64,000 nucleotides of DNA, taken from assembly GCF_002102475.1 (NCBI RefSeq), contig NZ_MSQD01000007.1, positions 62,001 through 126,000 of the forward strand, in the 5' to 3' direction. Below are positions 8,724 through 17,103 of this stretch, piece after piece. Numbering within the stretch: the first letter of the stretch is position 1; each line of letters opens with the position of its first letter. The notes below the pieces were generated by a model. It ran no database searches. It was not told the origin of the DNA and was given only the letters and a program-made list of their open reading frames with translations. Position numbers and translations under genes: made by a program. The stretch is from Thermoanaerobacterium sp. PSU-2 (lineage in GTDB: Bacteria; Bacillota; Thermoanaerobacteria; Thermoanaerobacterales; Thermoanaerobacteraceae).

Positions 8724-9992
8724 TCACAGCTCCTGTATATACCTTTCTGCGCTTACAGCAGCGGTAGCACCATCACCAGCCGCGGTGACCACTTGTCTTA
8801 TCTTTTTATCTCTTATATCGCCAGCGACAAATACACCTTTTACATTTGTCATTAGATCTTCATTTGCTTTGATATAGCCGTATTGATTTAAGTCAAGCAT
8901 TCCTTTGAATAGATCTGTCTTAGGTGTAAGGCCAATGTAGACAAATACACCATCAACTTCTATATCTTTAAGCTCACCTGTCTTTAGGTTTTTATACGTC
9001 AGCGACTTAAGCATTCCATTCCCATTTGCCTTTACAACGTGAGACTCCCAAATAAAGTTTATCTTAGGATTTGTAAAGGCTTTTTCTTGCAGCACGTTTG
9101 AAGCCTGCAAATTATCAAATTCGTGTATAACCGTAACCTTGTCAGCGATGTTTGCAAGGTACAACGCTTCCTGAATGGCAGAATTGCCTCCACCTATTAC
9201 AGCCACGTGTTTTCCTTCATACATTGCACCATCGCATATTGCACAATAGTGAATGCCTTTTCCTCTGAATTCAGCTTCGCCTTCTGCAGGAAGTTTTCTT
9301 GGCTGTGCTCCCATAGCTATTATAACTGCTTTAGGATAGTATATCTTGTCTTCTGTCCTTACAAATTTCTCATCGTCAGTAAGCTTAATCTCAAATACTT
9401 CTTTTAAATCATCAATGATTGCGCCAAAGCTTTCTGCCTGTTTTCTCATGTTTTCCGTCAATTTCTTTCCTTCGATCTGCCCTTCTGTTCCAGGGTAATT
9501 TTCTATATAATACGTGTTTGCTGCTTGACCGCCTGTAGTTGCTTCATCTATTACGACTGTCTTTAAGTTTGCTCTTGCTGAGTACAAAGCAGCCGTAAGA
9601 CCTGCAGGGCCTCCACCCATTATGAGTACATCGCACTCAACCTTCTCTGGCTCTTTGTCTAAAAGTGAAAAACCTATCACCTTTTCTACTGCCTTGCGAA
9701 GATCTGGCTTTGAAATATATCCATTTAATCTCTCACCAGTTTCTTTGCCGTCTTTAAAGAACAAAAGTGTAGGGCTTCCTTTTACGCCAAGGCTTAATGC
9801 AAAGTCCTTATTGCCTTGTCTATAAATCTCAACAAATTCCATGTGATCTTTGTATACATCGGCTAATCTATGAAATATCGGTTTTAGTTGAGCGCATGGT
9901 GGACAATCAGTAGAATAAAAGTCTACAACAACTGGCTTCTTAGAGTTCAAAACAACTTCTTCAAATTCATTAGCATTGATTTCTCTTACCAT
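8724..9992 (-). CDS. thioredoxin-thioredoxin reductase fusion
   Basis: Single 422-residue chain joining an N-terminal thioredoxin-fold domain (active site CPPC, residues 30-33; cis-Pro loop GSPT at 72-75) to a full low-molecular-weight NADPH-type thioredoxin reductase (FAD site GGGPAG 126-131; redox CAIC at 250-253; second nucleotide site VIGGGNSA). It should pass electrons from NAD(P)H to disulfides or oxidised metalloids. The order is the reverse of the mycobacterial TrxB-Trx fusion. It sits 23 bp downstream of the radical SAM gene, so a role in reducing the peptide or serving the ArsM-like enzyme is plausible. Confidence 0.92.
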   Translation of the reverse strand: MVREINANEFEEVVLNSKKPVVVDFYSTDCPPCAQLKPIFHRLADVYKDHMEFVEIYRQGNKDFALSLGVKGSPTLLFFKDGKETGERLNGYISKPDLRKAVEKVIGFSLLDKEPEKVECDVLIMGGGPAGLTAALYSARANLKTVVIDEATTGGQAANTYYIENYPGTEGQIEGKKLTENMRKQAESFGAIIDDLKEVFEIKLTDDEKFVRTEDKIYYPKAVIIAMGAQPRKLPAEGEAEFRGKGIHYCAICDGAMYEGKHVAVIGGGNSAIQEALYLANIADKVTVIHEFDNLQASNVLQEKAFTNPKINFIWESHVVKANGNGMLKSLTYKNLKTGELKDIEVDGVFVYIGLTPKTDLFKGMLDLNQYGYIKANEDLMTNVKGVFVAGDIRDKKIRQVVTAAGDGATAAVSAERYIQEL

Positions 9993-10014
9993 AAATACAT
10001 CCTCCTTAAAATTT

Positions 10015-11373
10015 TTAATCTTGAATTAATGCTTCATCTTTATAATACTCGACACCTAATTGGTACAGCTTTTTTATATCTCTACAATCAGGAGATAGTA
10101 CACTGCCATTTCTTTCATTTGCAACAACTCCACAGCCTCCGCCGCAAACTAAACTTACAGGGCATTCTTTGCACTGCGGTATGCTCAAGACATTTCTCTC
10201 TTTCCACGGCAATACTTTATCACCAAAAATTCTTCTCTCAGGATAAAAAGTACCTAAGCGATAATCTTTCCTGCCGCAGCTTGCAGTGCAACCGTATATA
10301 TCACCATATAAATCGTAAAGCCATTCTTTTTTGCCAGCAGGACAAGTATCAAAAGTAGGAGAATACATAGTCCCTGAAACAAGGATATTTCTCATGCCTT
10401 TAAAATCTGGCTTGTGAAACTTCCTTAGTATAGGATACTTCTTAGACAGCTCTACAAATGTAGCCCATTGTTCTACTTGTGACATAAGGCTCTGATGATT
10501 TAAAGAACATTCAAAAAGCTCATAATTTCTGCCTATCTGCGTCTTAAATTTAGTGCCATCCAGATCGAGATACCCTTTTTTATCAAGAATTTCTGCCAAT
10601 TCCGGCAGATAAGAATAATTGTCTTTATCAACCACAACCCTTAAATTCACAGGCATATCATTCTCGATTAGGCTGTCAATTCCCAATAGAATCTTTTCAA
10701 AACTGTCTCCACCGCCTAATAGCTTTCTTCTCCTGTTGTGAATTTCCTTAGGTCCATCCAATGTTACCTGTATTTCTTTCACATTTCCCTTTTTAAGAAT
10801 GTCTATATACTCTAATACATTGTAACCATTAGTAACTGCAGCTATCTCATAACCGTACAGCTTGCTTTTTTCTACGATGTAATTAATAATGTCTTTTTGA
10901 ACGTCTGTATCTATAAAAGGCTCTCCGCCAAAGAGCGTAATGTACGGTTTTACCTTCTCCAACTTAAATCTATCGTTTATATCATCAAAAAAGGCATCTA
11001 CAGCCTCTTTCGTTATTAAATCTTTCTTTGTCGGTATTCCTCTTTCATAACAATAGATGCAAGAAAAGTTGCATCCGTATGTTGGTACAAGCAATATTTG
11101 TGTTGGCGATTCATCCATTATTTCCTTAAATTCTTCGTACGCTTCTTTTATCCTTATATCCTCATGCTCTTTTTCCTCATATACATAACCTCTATCAATG
11201 ACATAATCGAGAAAATCGATGTCGTAAACATCCTTACCTGATTTTATGTCATAAAGCTTATCTACCTCATCTTTTGAAGCAATATCTGAACTACCTGATA
11301 GCAAATTTAAAATAATAAAGTCATTTTTCTCTTCACTAAAAGGTAGAATCATGTTATACTTACTAAAGTACAA
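10015..11373 (-). CDS. radical SAM/SPASM peptide maturase
   Basis: 452-residue enzyme. After about 95 residues that may act as a peptide-recognition domain comes the radical SAM cluster motif CNFSCIYC (CX3CX2C, around residues 101-108), a TIM-barrel core with LFGGEPF, and a C-terminal cysteine-rich SPASM region (CPAG, CTASCG, CKECPVSLVCGGGCG). Such proteins install thioether or C-C links in ribosomal peptides. TTG at 11373 lies 8 nt behind GGAG and is preferred over an upstream GTG. A 35-residue cysteine-rich peptide is encoded just upstream, the obvious substrate. The family within SPASM enzymes cannot be settled by eye. Confidence 0.9.
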   Translation of the reverse strand: MYFSKYNMILPFSEEKNDFIILNLLSGSSDIASKDEVDKLYDIKSGKDVYDIDFLDYVIDRGYVYEEKEHEDIRIKEAYEEFKEIMDESPTQILLVPTYGCNFSCIYCYERGIPTKKDLITKEAVDAFFDDINDRFKLEKVKPYITLFGGEPFIDTDVQKDIINYIVEKSKLYGYEIAAVTNGYNVLEYIDILKKGNVKEIQVTLDGPKEIHNRRRKLLGGGDSFEKILLGIDSLIENDMPVNLRVVVDKDNYSYLPELAEILDKKGYLDLDGTKFKTQIGRNYELFECSLNHQSLMSQVEQWATFVELSKKYPILRKFHKPDFKGMRNILVSGTMYSPTFDTCPAGKKEWLYDLYGDIYGCTASCGRKDYRLGTFYPERRIFGDKVLPWKERNVLSIPQCKECPVSLVCGGGCGVVANERNGSVLSPDCRDIKKLYQLGVEYYKDEALIQD

Positions 11374-11392
11374 TAAAATCACTCCTTAATTT

Positions 11393-11415
11393 ATGCGGTA
11401 GAAATTCTACCGCAT
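11393..11415 (-). promoter_or_regulatory. intercistronic hairpin between peptide and maturase genes
   Basis: ATGCGGTAG pairs with CTACCGCAT around a 5-nt loop, beginning 4 nt after the peptide stop codon. On the transcribed minus strand no T-run follows, so it is more likely an mRNA-stabilising or partial-termination element that raises peptide over enzyme expression. A T-run follows on the plus strand, but no plus-strand gene ends there. Confidence 0.6.
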
Positions 11416-11419
11416 TTTT

Positions 11420-11527
11420 TTAGTCATGGCAGCCTACAACAAGCTTCGATGACTTTGAGCAGCATTGTGCAACACTGCTGTTTTGCGTTGTACAGCAATT
11501 TGAGTTCTTATTTGTTACAGCTTTCAC
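11420..11527 (-). CDS. cysteine-rich RiPP precursor peptide (35 aa)
   Basis: Small gene with GTG start preceded by AAGGAGGTGAT, a perfect match to the 16S anti-Shine-Dalgarno. The 35-residue product starts MKAVTNKNSN and has cysteines at 11, 12, 22, 23 and 33 as two CC pairs and a final GCHD end. Serine, threonine and asparagine dominate between the cysteines. There is no GG leader site. Position directly upstream of a radical SAM/SPASM enzyme and the very strong translation signal make it a likely maturase substrate. I do not recognise the peptide family. Confidence 0.8.
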   Translation of the reverse strand: MKAVTNKNSNCCTTQNSSVAQCCSKSSKLVVGCHD

Positions 11528-11556
11528 CTAAATCACCTCCTTTTAATACAAGATAC

Positions 11557-12186
11557 CTACCTTTTAATGCCTTTGATTGTTATGCTTGCAACAGGATAAC
11601 CATTTTTCATGTACTCACGCTTTTTAAGATATTCTATTTCTTTAAAACCTGCATTGTTTATGGCTTTTATATATTCTTCTTCCGGAATAGCTCCGCCGAA
11701 GCAATCAGCCCAAGCTTCAGGGTCATTTACAATCTCATCCGGAAGTCTGTCCTTTGATACAACGTCTGAAACGATAAATCTCCCACCAGTCTTAAGAACC
11801 CTGTAAATCTCTTTATAGACTTTTTCTTTGTCTTTTGCATGATTTATCACGCAATCGCTTATTACAACGTCAAATTTTTCACCTTGAAGTGGTATGTTTT
11901 CTACATCCCCTACGACAAATTCAGCATTTCTTATGTTAAGCTTCTTTCTGTTTTTTTCCGCTTCTTCGATCATTTTCTCAGTAAGATCGAGACCTACTGC
12001 AATTCCTCTTTCACCTATGATCTTCGCGGCATTTAAAACGTCATTCCCTCTGCCGCATCCTAAATCAAGGACATTTTCCCCTTCTTTTAAATCTGCCAAA
12101 ACGATATTTTTGCCACCACAGCTTAAATTGTCATCTTCTTCGGCTAATTTTTCATATCTATTTATTATGTTTTCTTTTGCTTCCAT
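11557..12186 (-). CDS. arsM: ArsM-like SAM-dependent methyltransferase
   Basis: 209-residue class I methyltransferase with motif I DLGCGRG. Three cysteines fall where arsenite methyltransferases bind As(III): LSCG (C23), SDCVINH (C112) and DCFGGA (C162). The 50-residue gap between the last two equals that of the characterised algal ArsM (C174/C224), and the CxGGA context also matches. The start ATG at 12186 lies behind GGTGGT; in-frame sequence further upstream contains the promoter and is not coding. It is the first gene of the peptide operon. ArsM enzymes use thioredoxin/thioredoxin reductase as reductant, and a fusion of these is encoded three genes downstream. Another soft-metal or thiol substrate remains possible. 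Confidence 0.75.
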   Translation of the reverse strand: MEAKENIINRYEKLAEEDDNLSCGGKNIVLADLKEGENVLDLGCGRGNDVLNAAKIIGERGIAVGLDLTEKMIEEAEKNRKKLNIRNAEFVVGDVENIPLQGEKFDVVISDCVINHAKDKEKVYKEIYRVLKTGGRFIVSDVVSKDRLPDEIVNDPEAWADCFGGAIPEEEYIKAINNAGFKEIEYLKKREYMKNGYPVASITIKGIKR

Positions 12187-12215
12187 CTCGTCACCACCTT
12201 TTACCAAAGACATAT

Positions 12216-12273
12216 CCCCTATATAGGGGGTGGTACTAAATGATAGTATACCACAATAATTTAACAAAGTAAA
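12216..12273 (-). promoter_or_regulatory. promoter and palindromic operator of the arsM-like/peptide operon
   Basis: On the minus strand TTTACT (12268-12273) and TATACT (12245-12250) are spaced by 17 bp. The perfect palindrome CCCCTATATAGGGG (12216-12229) follows at about +9 to +22, where a bound repressor would block transcription. The inverted G/C tracts around an AT centre resemble operators of the CsoR/FrmR family, but no such regulator is encoded here. Confidence 0.6.
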
Positions 12274-12348
12274 TACAAAACAAAAGAAAGAAAACGCATT
12301 TTATAATTAAATCTATTGTGTGGAATATTAGAATGTGGAGGTGTTTTT

Positions 12349-12669
12349 ATGAAAATAACTGCTGTTTTGCCTACTCAAGATATGGCAAGCGCATTAGTTG
12401 ACAGTTTGAAAAAGATGGGTTTCGATCGAAAAGATATGATCATAACAGACATGAAAAAATCTGTGCAGGATATGGACTTTATGGTTGACAATGCTATAGA
12501 TATAAAGTCTGAAAGAGAAGGCTTAGGTGAAAAAAGACCTTATACGGACTTCTATACTGATGACGCCGAATCCGGAATACTCATTACAGTGGAAGCACCT
12601 AAGAAAGAACTGTCTAAAATAAGAGAGACAATGGAACAATGCGGTGCCACAAACATAATTCAAAAATGA
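12349..12669 (+). CDS. small protein of unknown function (106 aa)
   Basis: Start ATG at 12349 follows GGAGGTG at 6-nt spacing. The product begins MKITAVLPTQDMASALVDSL, then a charged middle and a C-terminal ILITVEAPKKELSKIRETM segment. The beta-alpha-beta-like pattern recalls small domains in which a factor is passed by position (general stress protein 17M or ACT-like), but I cannot assign a family. It is divergent from the arsM-like operon with a TATAAT at 12302-12307 upstream. Confidence 0.6.
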   Translation: MKITAVLPTQDMASALVDSLKKMGFDRKDMIITDMKKSVQDMDFMVDNAIDIKSEREGLGEKRPYTDFYTDDAESGILITVEAPKKELSKIRETMEQCGATNIIQK

Positions 12670-12674
12670 TATAA

Positions 12675-12710
12675 GGCGGGGATATGCTTCATTCCCCGTC
12701 CTATTTCTTT
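12675..12710 (+). terminator. possible terminator after the small ORF
   Basis: CGGGGA/TCCCCG stem around an 10-nt loop followed by CCTATTTCTTT. The T-run is imperfect. Confidence 0.5.
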
Positions 12711-12733
12711 GAGATTTTATTATCATATATGTA

Positions 12734-12762
12734 TTGCGCGAAAATTCATCATATAGTATACT
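12734..12762 (+). promoter_or_regulatory. sigma-A promoter of the ACT/UPF0210 pair
   Basis: TTGCGC (12734-12739) and TATACT (12757-12762) with an exact 17-bp spacer, 28 bp before the start codon. Confidence 0.65.
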
Positions 12763-12790
12763 ATGTACAAATATGGAGGGAGTGTTTATC

Positions 12791-13069
12791 ATGAGCGAAC
12801 AAAAAGCCATTATATCCGTAATCGGTGTCGACAGAGTAGGAATAATTTACAATGTATCAAAATTATTAGCCGAAAACAACATAAATATCTTAGACATCAG
12901 CCAGACGATATTAAAAGACATATTTACGATGATCATGATAGTTGATATAAAAAATTCTTCAAATGACTTTAACATATTAAAAGAAGAACTTAAAAATTTA
13001 GGCGAAAATCTTGGAGTCAAAATCGACATTCAGAAAGAAGACATATTTAGAGCAATGCACAGATTGTAG
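12791..13069 (+). CDS. ACT domain protein (UPF0237)
   Basis: 92-residue protein consisting of one ACT domain and a short extension (IISVIGVDRVGIIYNVSKLL, then NINILDISQT). UPF0237 proteins are thought to bind small ligands, probably amino acids, and are almost always encoded next to a UPF0210 partner, as here with 30 bp between them. Start ATG at 12791 lies behind GGAGGG; an upstream in-frame start would cover the promoter. Confidence 0.9.
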   Translation: MSEQKAIISVIGVDRVGIIYNVSKLLAENNINILDISQTILKDIFTMIMIVDIKNSSNDFNILKEELKNLGENLGVKIDIQKEDIFRAMHRL

Positions 13070-13099
13070 ACAGATGCTTTATTGAAAGGAATGATTAAA

Positions 13100-14464
13100 A
13101 TGGGCTTTGCTTTTGAAGAAATAGAAGAAACTATAAGGATGGTTCAATCGGAAAAGCTTGATATAAGGACAATAACTATGGGCATAAGTTTAAGAGATTG
13201 CTCAGGAAACAATGCAGACACAATCGCTAAAAAGATCTACGATAAAATCACAAGAAAAGCCGAAAATCTCGTAAAGGTAGCCGAAGAATTAGAATCTGAA
13301 TTCGGCATCCCTATTGTCAACAAGCGTATATCTGTGACGCCTATCGCTATCGTTGCAGACAATATTGAAAAAGATGAGTTTATTAAAATAGCTTCGTCAC
13401 TTGATAAAGCCGCAAAAAATGTAGGCGTAAACTTTATAGGCGGATATTCTGCTTTAGTACATAAAGGATTTACAGATGGCGACCTAAACCTTATAAATTC
13501 AATCCCACAGGTTCTTAGTGAAACAGAAAGAGTTTGTTCATCTGTAAATGTAGCAACGACTAAAGCAGGCATAAACATGGACGCGGTAGCTTTGATGGGA
13601 AAAATCATAAAAGATACGGCATATCGGACAAAAGAAAACGACGGCATAGGTGCTGCAAAGCTTGTAGTATTTTGCAACGCGCCAGAAGACAACCCATTCA
13701 TGGCAGGCGCTTTTCACGGCGTCGGTGAAGGTGAATGCGTCATAAACGTAGGTGTAAGTGGACCAGGTGTTGTATTAGCAGCTCTTTCAAAACTTCCAAA
13801 AACCGCCGATTTCGGTCAAATATCTGAGACAATAAAAAAGACGTCATTTAAGATCACTCGTGCTGGTGAACTCATAGGGCGTCTTGCAGCACAAAGGTTA
13901 AATACATCATTTGGAATTCTCGATCTATCTTTGGCTCCAACGCCAGAAATAGGCGATAGTATAGCAAACATACTTGAGTCAATGGGACTTTCAAAATGCG
14001 GTTCACATGGTACAACAGCTGCACTGGCACTTTTAAATGACGCTGTAAAAAAAGGCGGCGTCATGGCATCATCGTACGTTGGCGGATTAAGCGGTGCATT
14101 CATACCTGTAAGTGAAGATGCTGGAATGATAGAAGCTGTTGAGGCAGGTGCTTTATCAATAGAAAAACTTGAAGCCATGACGTGCGTATGCTCAGTTGGG
14201 CTTGACATGATCGCGATTCCAGGTGACACACCTTACGAGACCATATCAGCCATAATAGCCGACGAAATGGCAATAGGCATGATAAACAAGAAGACGACTG
14301 CTGTAAGAATCATTCCAGCTCCCGGCAAAAAAGAAGGCGACTACGTAGAATTTGGCGGTCTTTTAGGCCATGCACCTGTTATGAAAGTAAACAGCTTCTC
14401 GCCAAAAGATTTCATAGAAAGAGGCGGCAGAATCCCTGCACCGCTTCACAGCTTAAACAATTAA
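13100..14464 (+). CDS. UPF0210 (DUF711, PFL-like fold) protein
   Basis: 454-residue member of the UPF0210 family, structurally related to glycyl-radical enzymes but lacking an evident glycyl radical function. The glycine-rich segments [21 protein letters not shown] and [15 protein letters not shown] are visible. ATG at 13100 is best placed behind AAAGGA. Pairing with the ACT protein just upstream suggests ligand-controlled activity. The reaction is unknown. Confidence 0.9.
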   Translation: MGFAFEEIEETIRMVQSEKLDIRTITMGISLRDCSGNNADTIAKKIYDKITRKAENLVKVAEELESEFGIPIVNKRISVTPIAIVADNIEKDEFIKIASSLDKAAKNVGVNFIGGYSALVHKGFTDGDLNLINSIPQVLSETERVCSSVNVATTKAGINMDAVALMGKIIKDTAYRTKENDGIGAAKLVVFCNAPEDNPFMAGAFHGVGEGECVINVGVSGPGVVLAALSKLPKTADFGQISETIKKTSFKITRAGELIGRLAAQRLNTSFGILDLSLAPTPEIGDSIANILESMGLSKCGSHGTTAALALLNDAVKKGGVMASSYVGGLSGAFIPVSEDAGMIEAVEAGALSIEKLEAMTCVCSVGLDMIAIPGDTPYETISAIIADEMAIGMINKKTTAVRIIPAPGKKEGDYVEFGGLLGHAPVMKVNSFSPKDFIERGGRIPAPLHSLNN

Positions 14465-14468
14465 TGAT

Positions 14469-14498
14469 AAGCATGAAATAAATTTTCATGCTTTTTTT
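14469..14498 (+). terminator. terminator after UPF0210 gene
   Basis: GCATGAAA/TTTCATGC hairpin flanked by AA and seven Ts. Confidence 0.85.
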
Positions 14499-14543
14499 AT
14501 GTCACAAAATTAACCTCTGATGTGTTTATATAGTGTAAGTCTC

Positions 14544-15047
14544 ATGTGGGAGGTGTTCAAAATACTTGATTCATTCAAAGATATCTTTGAAAAATACTAC
14601 TTTAAGATCTATCGACAAATAGCTCTTATCATAAATGATGATGACAATGCACAAGACATTGCGCAGGAAGTCTTCATCAAATTGATTAAAAATCCTCCCC
14701 ACAATGATGAAAATATAGGAGGCTGGTTATCGAAAGTGGCTATTAATCATGCACTAAATTTCATCCGCTCAGAAAAAAACCTTAAGTCAAGGGAAATAAA
14801 AGTATCTCAGTTTAATGACGATTTGATATCACCTGAGGACATAGCAATTGAAAAAATAGAGATAGACAAAGTTAGAAAAGTTTTGTCTAAAATGGATAAG
14901 CGAGATATGCTTTGTCTCGTGCTGAAACACTCAGGTTACAGTTATGAAGAAATTTCCATATCACTTGGAATAAAAAAATCGTCTGTTGGAGCAACTGTAG
15001 CAAGAGCCCATAAGAAATTTAAAGAGCTTTATGAAAAGGAGGTGTAG
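14544..15047 (+). CDS. ECF-type RNA polymerase sigma factor
   Basis: About 165-170 residues with region 2 (DNAQDIAQEVFIKLIKN) and region 4 (SYEEISISLGIKKSSVGATVARA). The start is uncertain. ATG at 14544 has no convincing Shine-Dalgarno, whereas GGGAGGTG is followed at 6 nt by an in-frame ATA (14562) that begins ILDSFKDIFEKYY, the typical ECF N-terminus. Its 3' end carries the ribosome-binding site of the anti-sigma gene 3 bp downstream. The following ABC genes are the likely members of the regulated operon. Confidence 0.88.
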   Translation: MWEVFKILDSFKDIFEKYYFKIYRQIALIINDDDNAQDIAQEVFIKLIKNPPHNDENIGGWLSKVAINHALNFIRSEKNLKSREIKVSQFNDDLISPEDIAIEKIEIDKVRKVLSKMDKRDMLCLVLKHSGYSYEEISISLGIKKSSVGATVARAHKKFKELYEKEV

Positions 15048-15050
15048 CAC

Positions 15051-16193
15051 ATGTGCTTCGATGAAGGAATATTGCAATCATACTTAGACGGTGAAATAGA
15101 TGAATCACTAAAAGAACAGCTAAAAAAACATCTTGATACATGCGAAAAGTGTTCAGCCAAGCTTAATGAGCTTAAAAATTTAAATAGCTTTTTAGATAAC
15201 GCCTTAAAGACGAGTTCCATCGATCTCAATGAAGCGTGGGAAAATCTAAATAAAAAGATCAATAAAAAAGAAAGAGGTGTATTTAATATGTTTAGAAAAT
15301 ACAAAAAATATATAGCAGTATCCGCTGCGGCAGCAGTAATTGCAGCATCAATAGCATTGCCACCTGTTCAAAAAGCAGAAGCCGAGATTTTAAGCTTGTT
15401 TAGACTTAATAATTTTAAAGCTGTAGCAATAACACCCGATGATTTACAAGATATAAAAAATAAATTCTATCAAGCAGGAAATAAAGAAATCGACCTAAAG
15501 CAGTACGGCGATATTAAAGTAATTGGTGACTATGGTTCATCCAAAGAAATTAGTAAAAACAACTTGGATAAAATAAAATCATATGTTGGCTACAATTTTA
15601 AAATCCCTCAAGATGTGGACAACTTCAAATTAAGAGACAGCATTTATGTAGAGAAAGGCCAAACTGTTGAATTTAAATTAAATGTAGATAAGATAAATAA
15701 TCTAATAAAGACATTCGGAGGAAATAAGCTGCTGCCAGAGAACTTAAATGAAAAGACATTTAAAATAATTTTAGGCAATAGTGTGCATATATCTTCTATA
15801 GATAAAAATGAATCAGATTCTCCAAAAAATATAAGCTACGGACTTGATATAATGAAAACCCCTGAAATAATCGTACCAGATGGTGTCGATATTGAAAAAG
15901 TAAGAGATGCTGTCATAAATATGCCATTCATTCCAGACGACATTAGAAATCAAATAGCCAGCATAAAAGACTGGAAAACCACAATACCATTTCCTGTGTC
16001 AGATACAGATGATATAAAAGATGTTACTATAAACGGCAGCAAAGGAATTGTAATATCAAAAAAATTCCAAGGTTCCGATATTTTAGAGGTATATTCAAAT
16101 CTTGCATTAAATGATAATGGTGTAATATATTTGTTCAGCGGAAACAATATTTCACCAGATGAGCTTATAAAAATAGCAGAATCAATGAGGTGA
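15051..16193 (+). CDS. zinc-finger anti-sigma factor, membrane-anchored
   Basis: 380 residues. The N-terminal zf-HC2 motif has H27, C31 and C34 (HLDTCEKC), followed by one membrane segment at about 87-105. The remaining 270 residues should lie outside the cell and act as sensor or signal domain. Start ATG follows AAGGAGGTG. Such proteins hold their cognate ECF sigma factor inactive at the membrane. The extracellular part shows no motif that I recognise. Confidence 0.88.
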   Translation: MCFDEGILQSYLDGEIDESLKEQLKKHLDTCEKCSAKLNELKNLNSFLDNALKTSSIDLNEAWENLNKKINKKERGVFNMFRKYKKYIAVSAAAAVIAASIALPPVQKAEAEILSLFRLNNFKAVAITPDDLQDIKNKFYQAGNKEIDLKQYGDIKVIGDYGSSKEISKNNLDKIKSYVGYNFKIPQDVDNFKLRDSIYVEKGQTVEFKLNVDKINNLIKTFGGNKLLPENLNEKTFKIILGNSVHISSIDKNESDSPKNISYGLDIMKTPEIIVPDGVDIEKVRDAVINMPFIPDDIRNQIASIKDWKTTIPFPVSDTDDIKDVTINGSKGIVISKKFQGSDILEVYSNLALNDNGVIYLFSGNNISPDELIKIAESMR

Positions 16194-16197
16194 TGAA

Positions 16198-17103
16198 ATG
16201 ATACTAGAGACTCAAAACCTTACAAAACAGTTTAATGGCAAAGGCGGATTTAAAGATGTAAACATCTCTATCGATAGCGGCATGGTTTTTGGATTTCTCG
16301 GTCCGAACGGTGCCGGAAAGAGCACATTTTTAAAAACTATGGTGGGGCTTTTATACCCCACCTATGGTTTTGCTTGGATCAATGGTTTCTCCATTGGTAC
16401 TATAGAATCAAAAAGGCAAATCGGATTTCTTCCTGAAAACTTTAAATATCATGATTGGATGACAGGAAAAGAATTGATGAAATTTCATGCAGAATTATGC
16501 AAAATGAAAAACCCATATAAAAAAATTGAAGAACTTTTTGAACTGGTTAAGCTTAAAGGACATGAAAACAAGAAGATAAAAAATTACAGCAAAGGTATGC
16601 AGCAAAGGATAGGACTTGCAATAGCACTTTTAAATGATCCAAAAGTAATCTTTTTAGATGAACCCACATCAGCCCTTGATCCTGTTGGTAGAATAGATGT
16701 TAGAGAGATAATAAAAAGACTAAAAGACGACGGCAAGACGGTATTTTTAAACAGTCACTTATTAAGTGAAGTGGAAATGGTATGCGATGAAGTCGCAATT
16801 ATAAATCACGGGCATGTAATAGCAGAGGGAAAGCTTGAAAACTTGTTAAGCAAAAATACCTATGTAGAGATGGTTATATCAGATTATAATAGCGAATTAA
16901 TCGAAAAGATTTCTAAGTTAGCATATGACGTTGTATTTAAAGATGGCAAACTTACATTTAAAGTAAAAGATAAAGACAGTATTCCTGAGATTGCAAAAAT
17001 TGTGGTAGATTCCGGTGCAAAACTGTATCAATTGGATTCAAAAACAAGTTCATTGGAAGATCTGTTTATAAATATAGTTGGAAAGGATGAGGATGTATGC
17101 TGA
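16198..17103 (+). CDS. ABC transporter ATP-binding protein
   Basis: 301-residue nucleotide-binding subunit with Walker A GPNGAGKST, signature YSKGMQQRIG, and Walker B FLDEPTSALDP. The C-terminal extension of about 90 residues is typical of NatA/BcrA-like exporters. It starts 4 bp after the anti-sigma gene and overlaps the permease gene by 7 bp, so sigma, anti-sigma and transporter form one operon. It probably exports a lipid, peptide or antibiotic-like compound; the substrate is not deducible. Confidence 0.92.
   Translation: MILETQNLTKQFNGKGGFKDVNISIDSGMVFGFLGPNGAGKSTFLKTMVGLLYPTYGFAWINGFSIGTIESKRQIGFLPENFKYHDWMTGKELMKFHAELCKMKNPYKKIEELFELVKLKGHENKKIKNYSKGMQQRIGLAIALLNDPKVIFLDEPTSALDPVGRIDVREIIKRLKDDGKTVFLNSHLLSEVEMVCDEVAIINHGHVIAEGKLENLLSKNTYVEMVISDYNSELIEKISKLAYDVVFKDGKLTFKVKDKDSIPEIAKIVVDSGAKLYQLDSKTSSLEDLFINIVGKDEDVC

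Noticed and set aside
11393-11420. Plus-strand terminator
   Set aside because: The hairpin and T-run look like one, but no plus-strand gene ends there; interpreted as an intercistronic element of the minus-strand operon.
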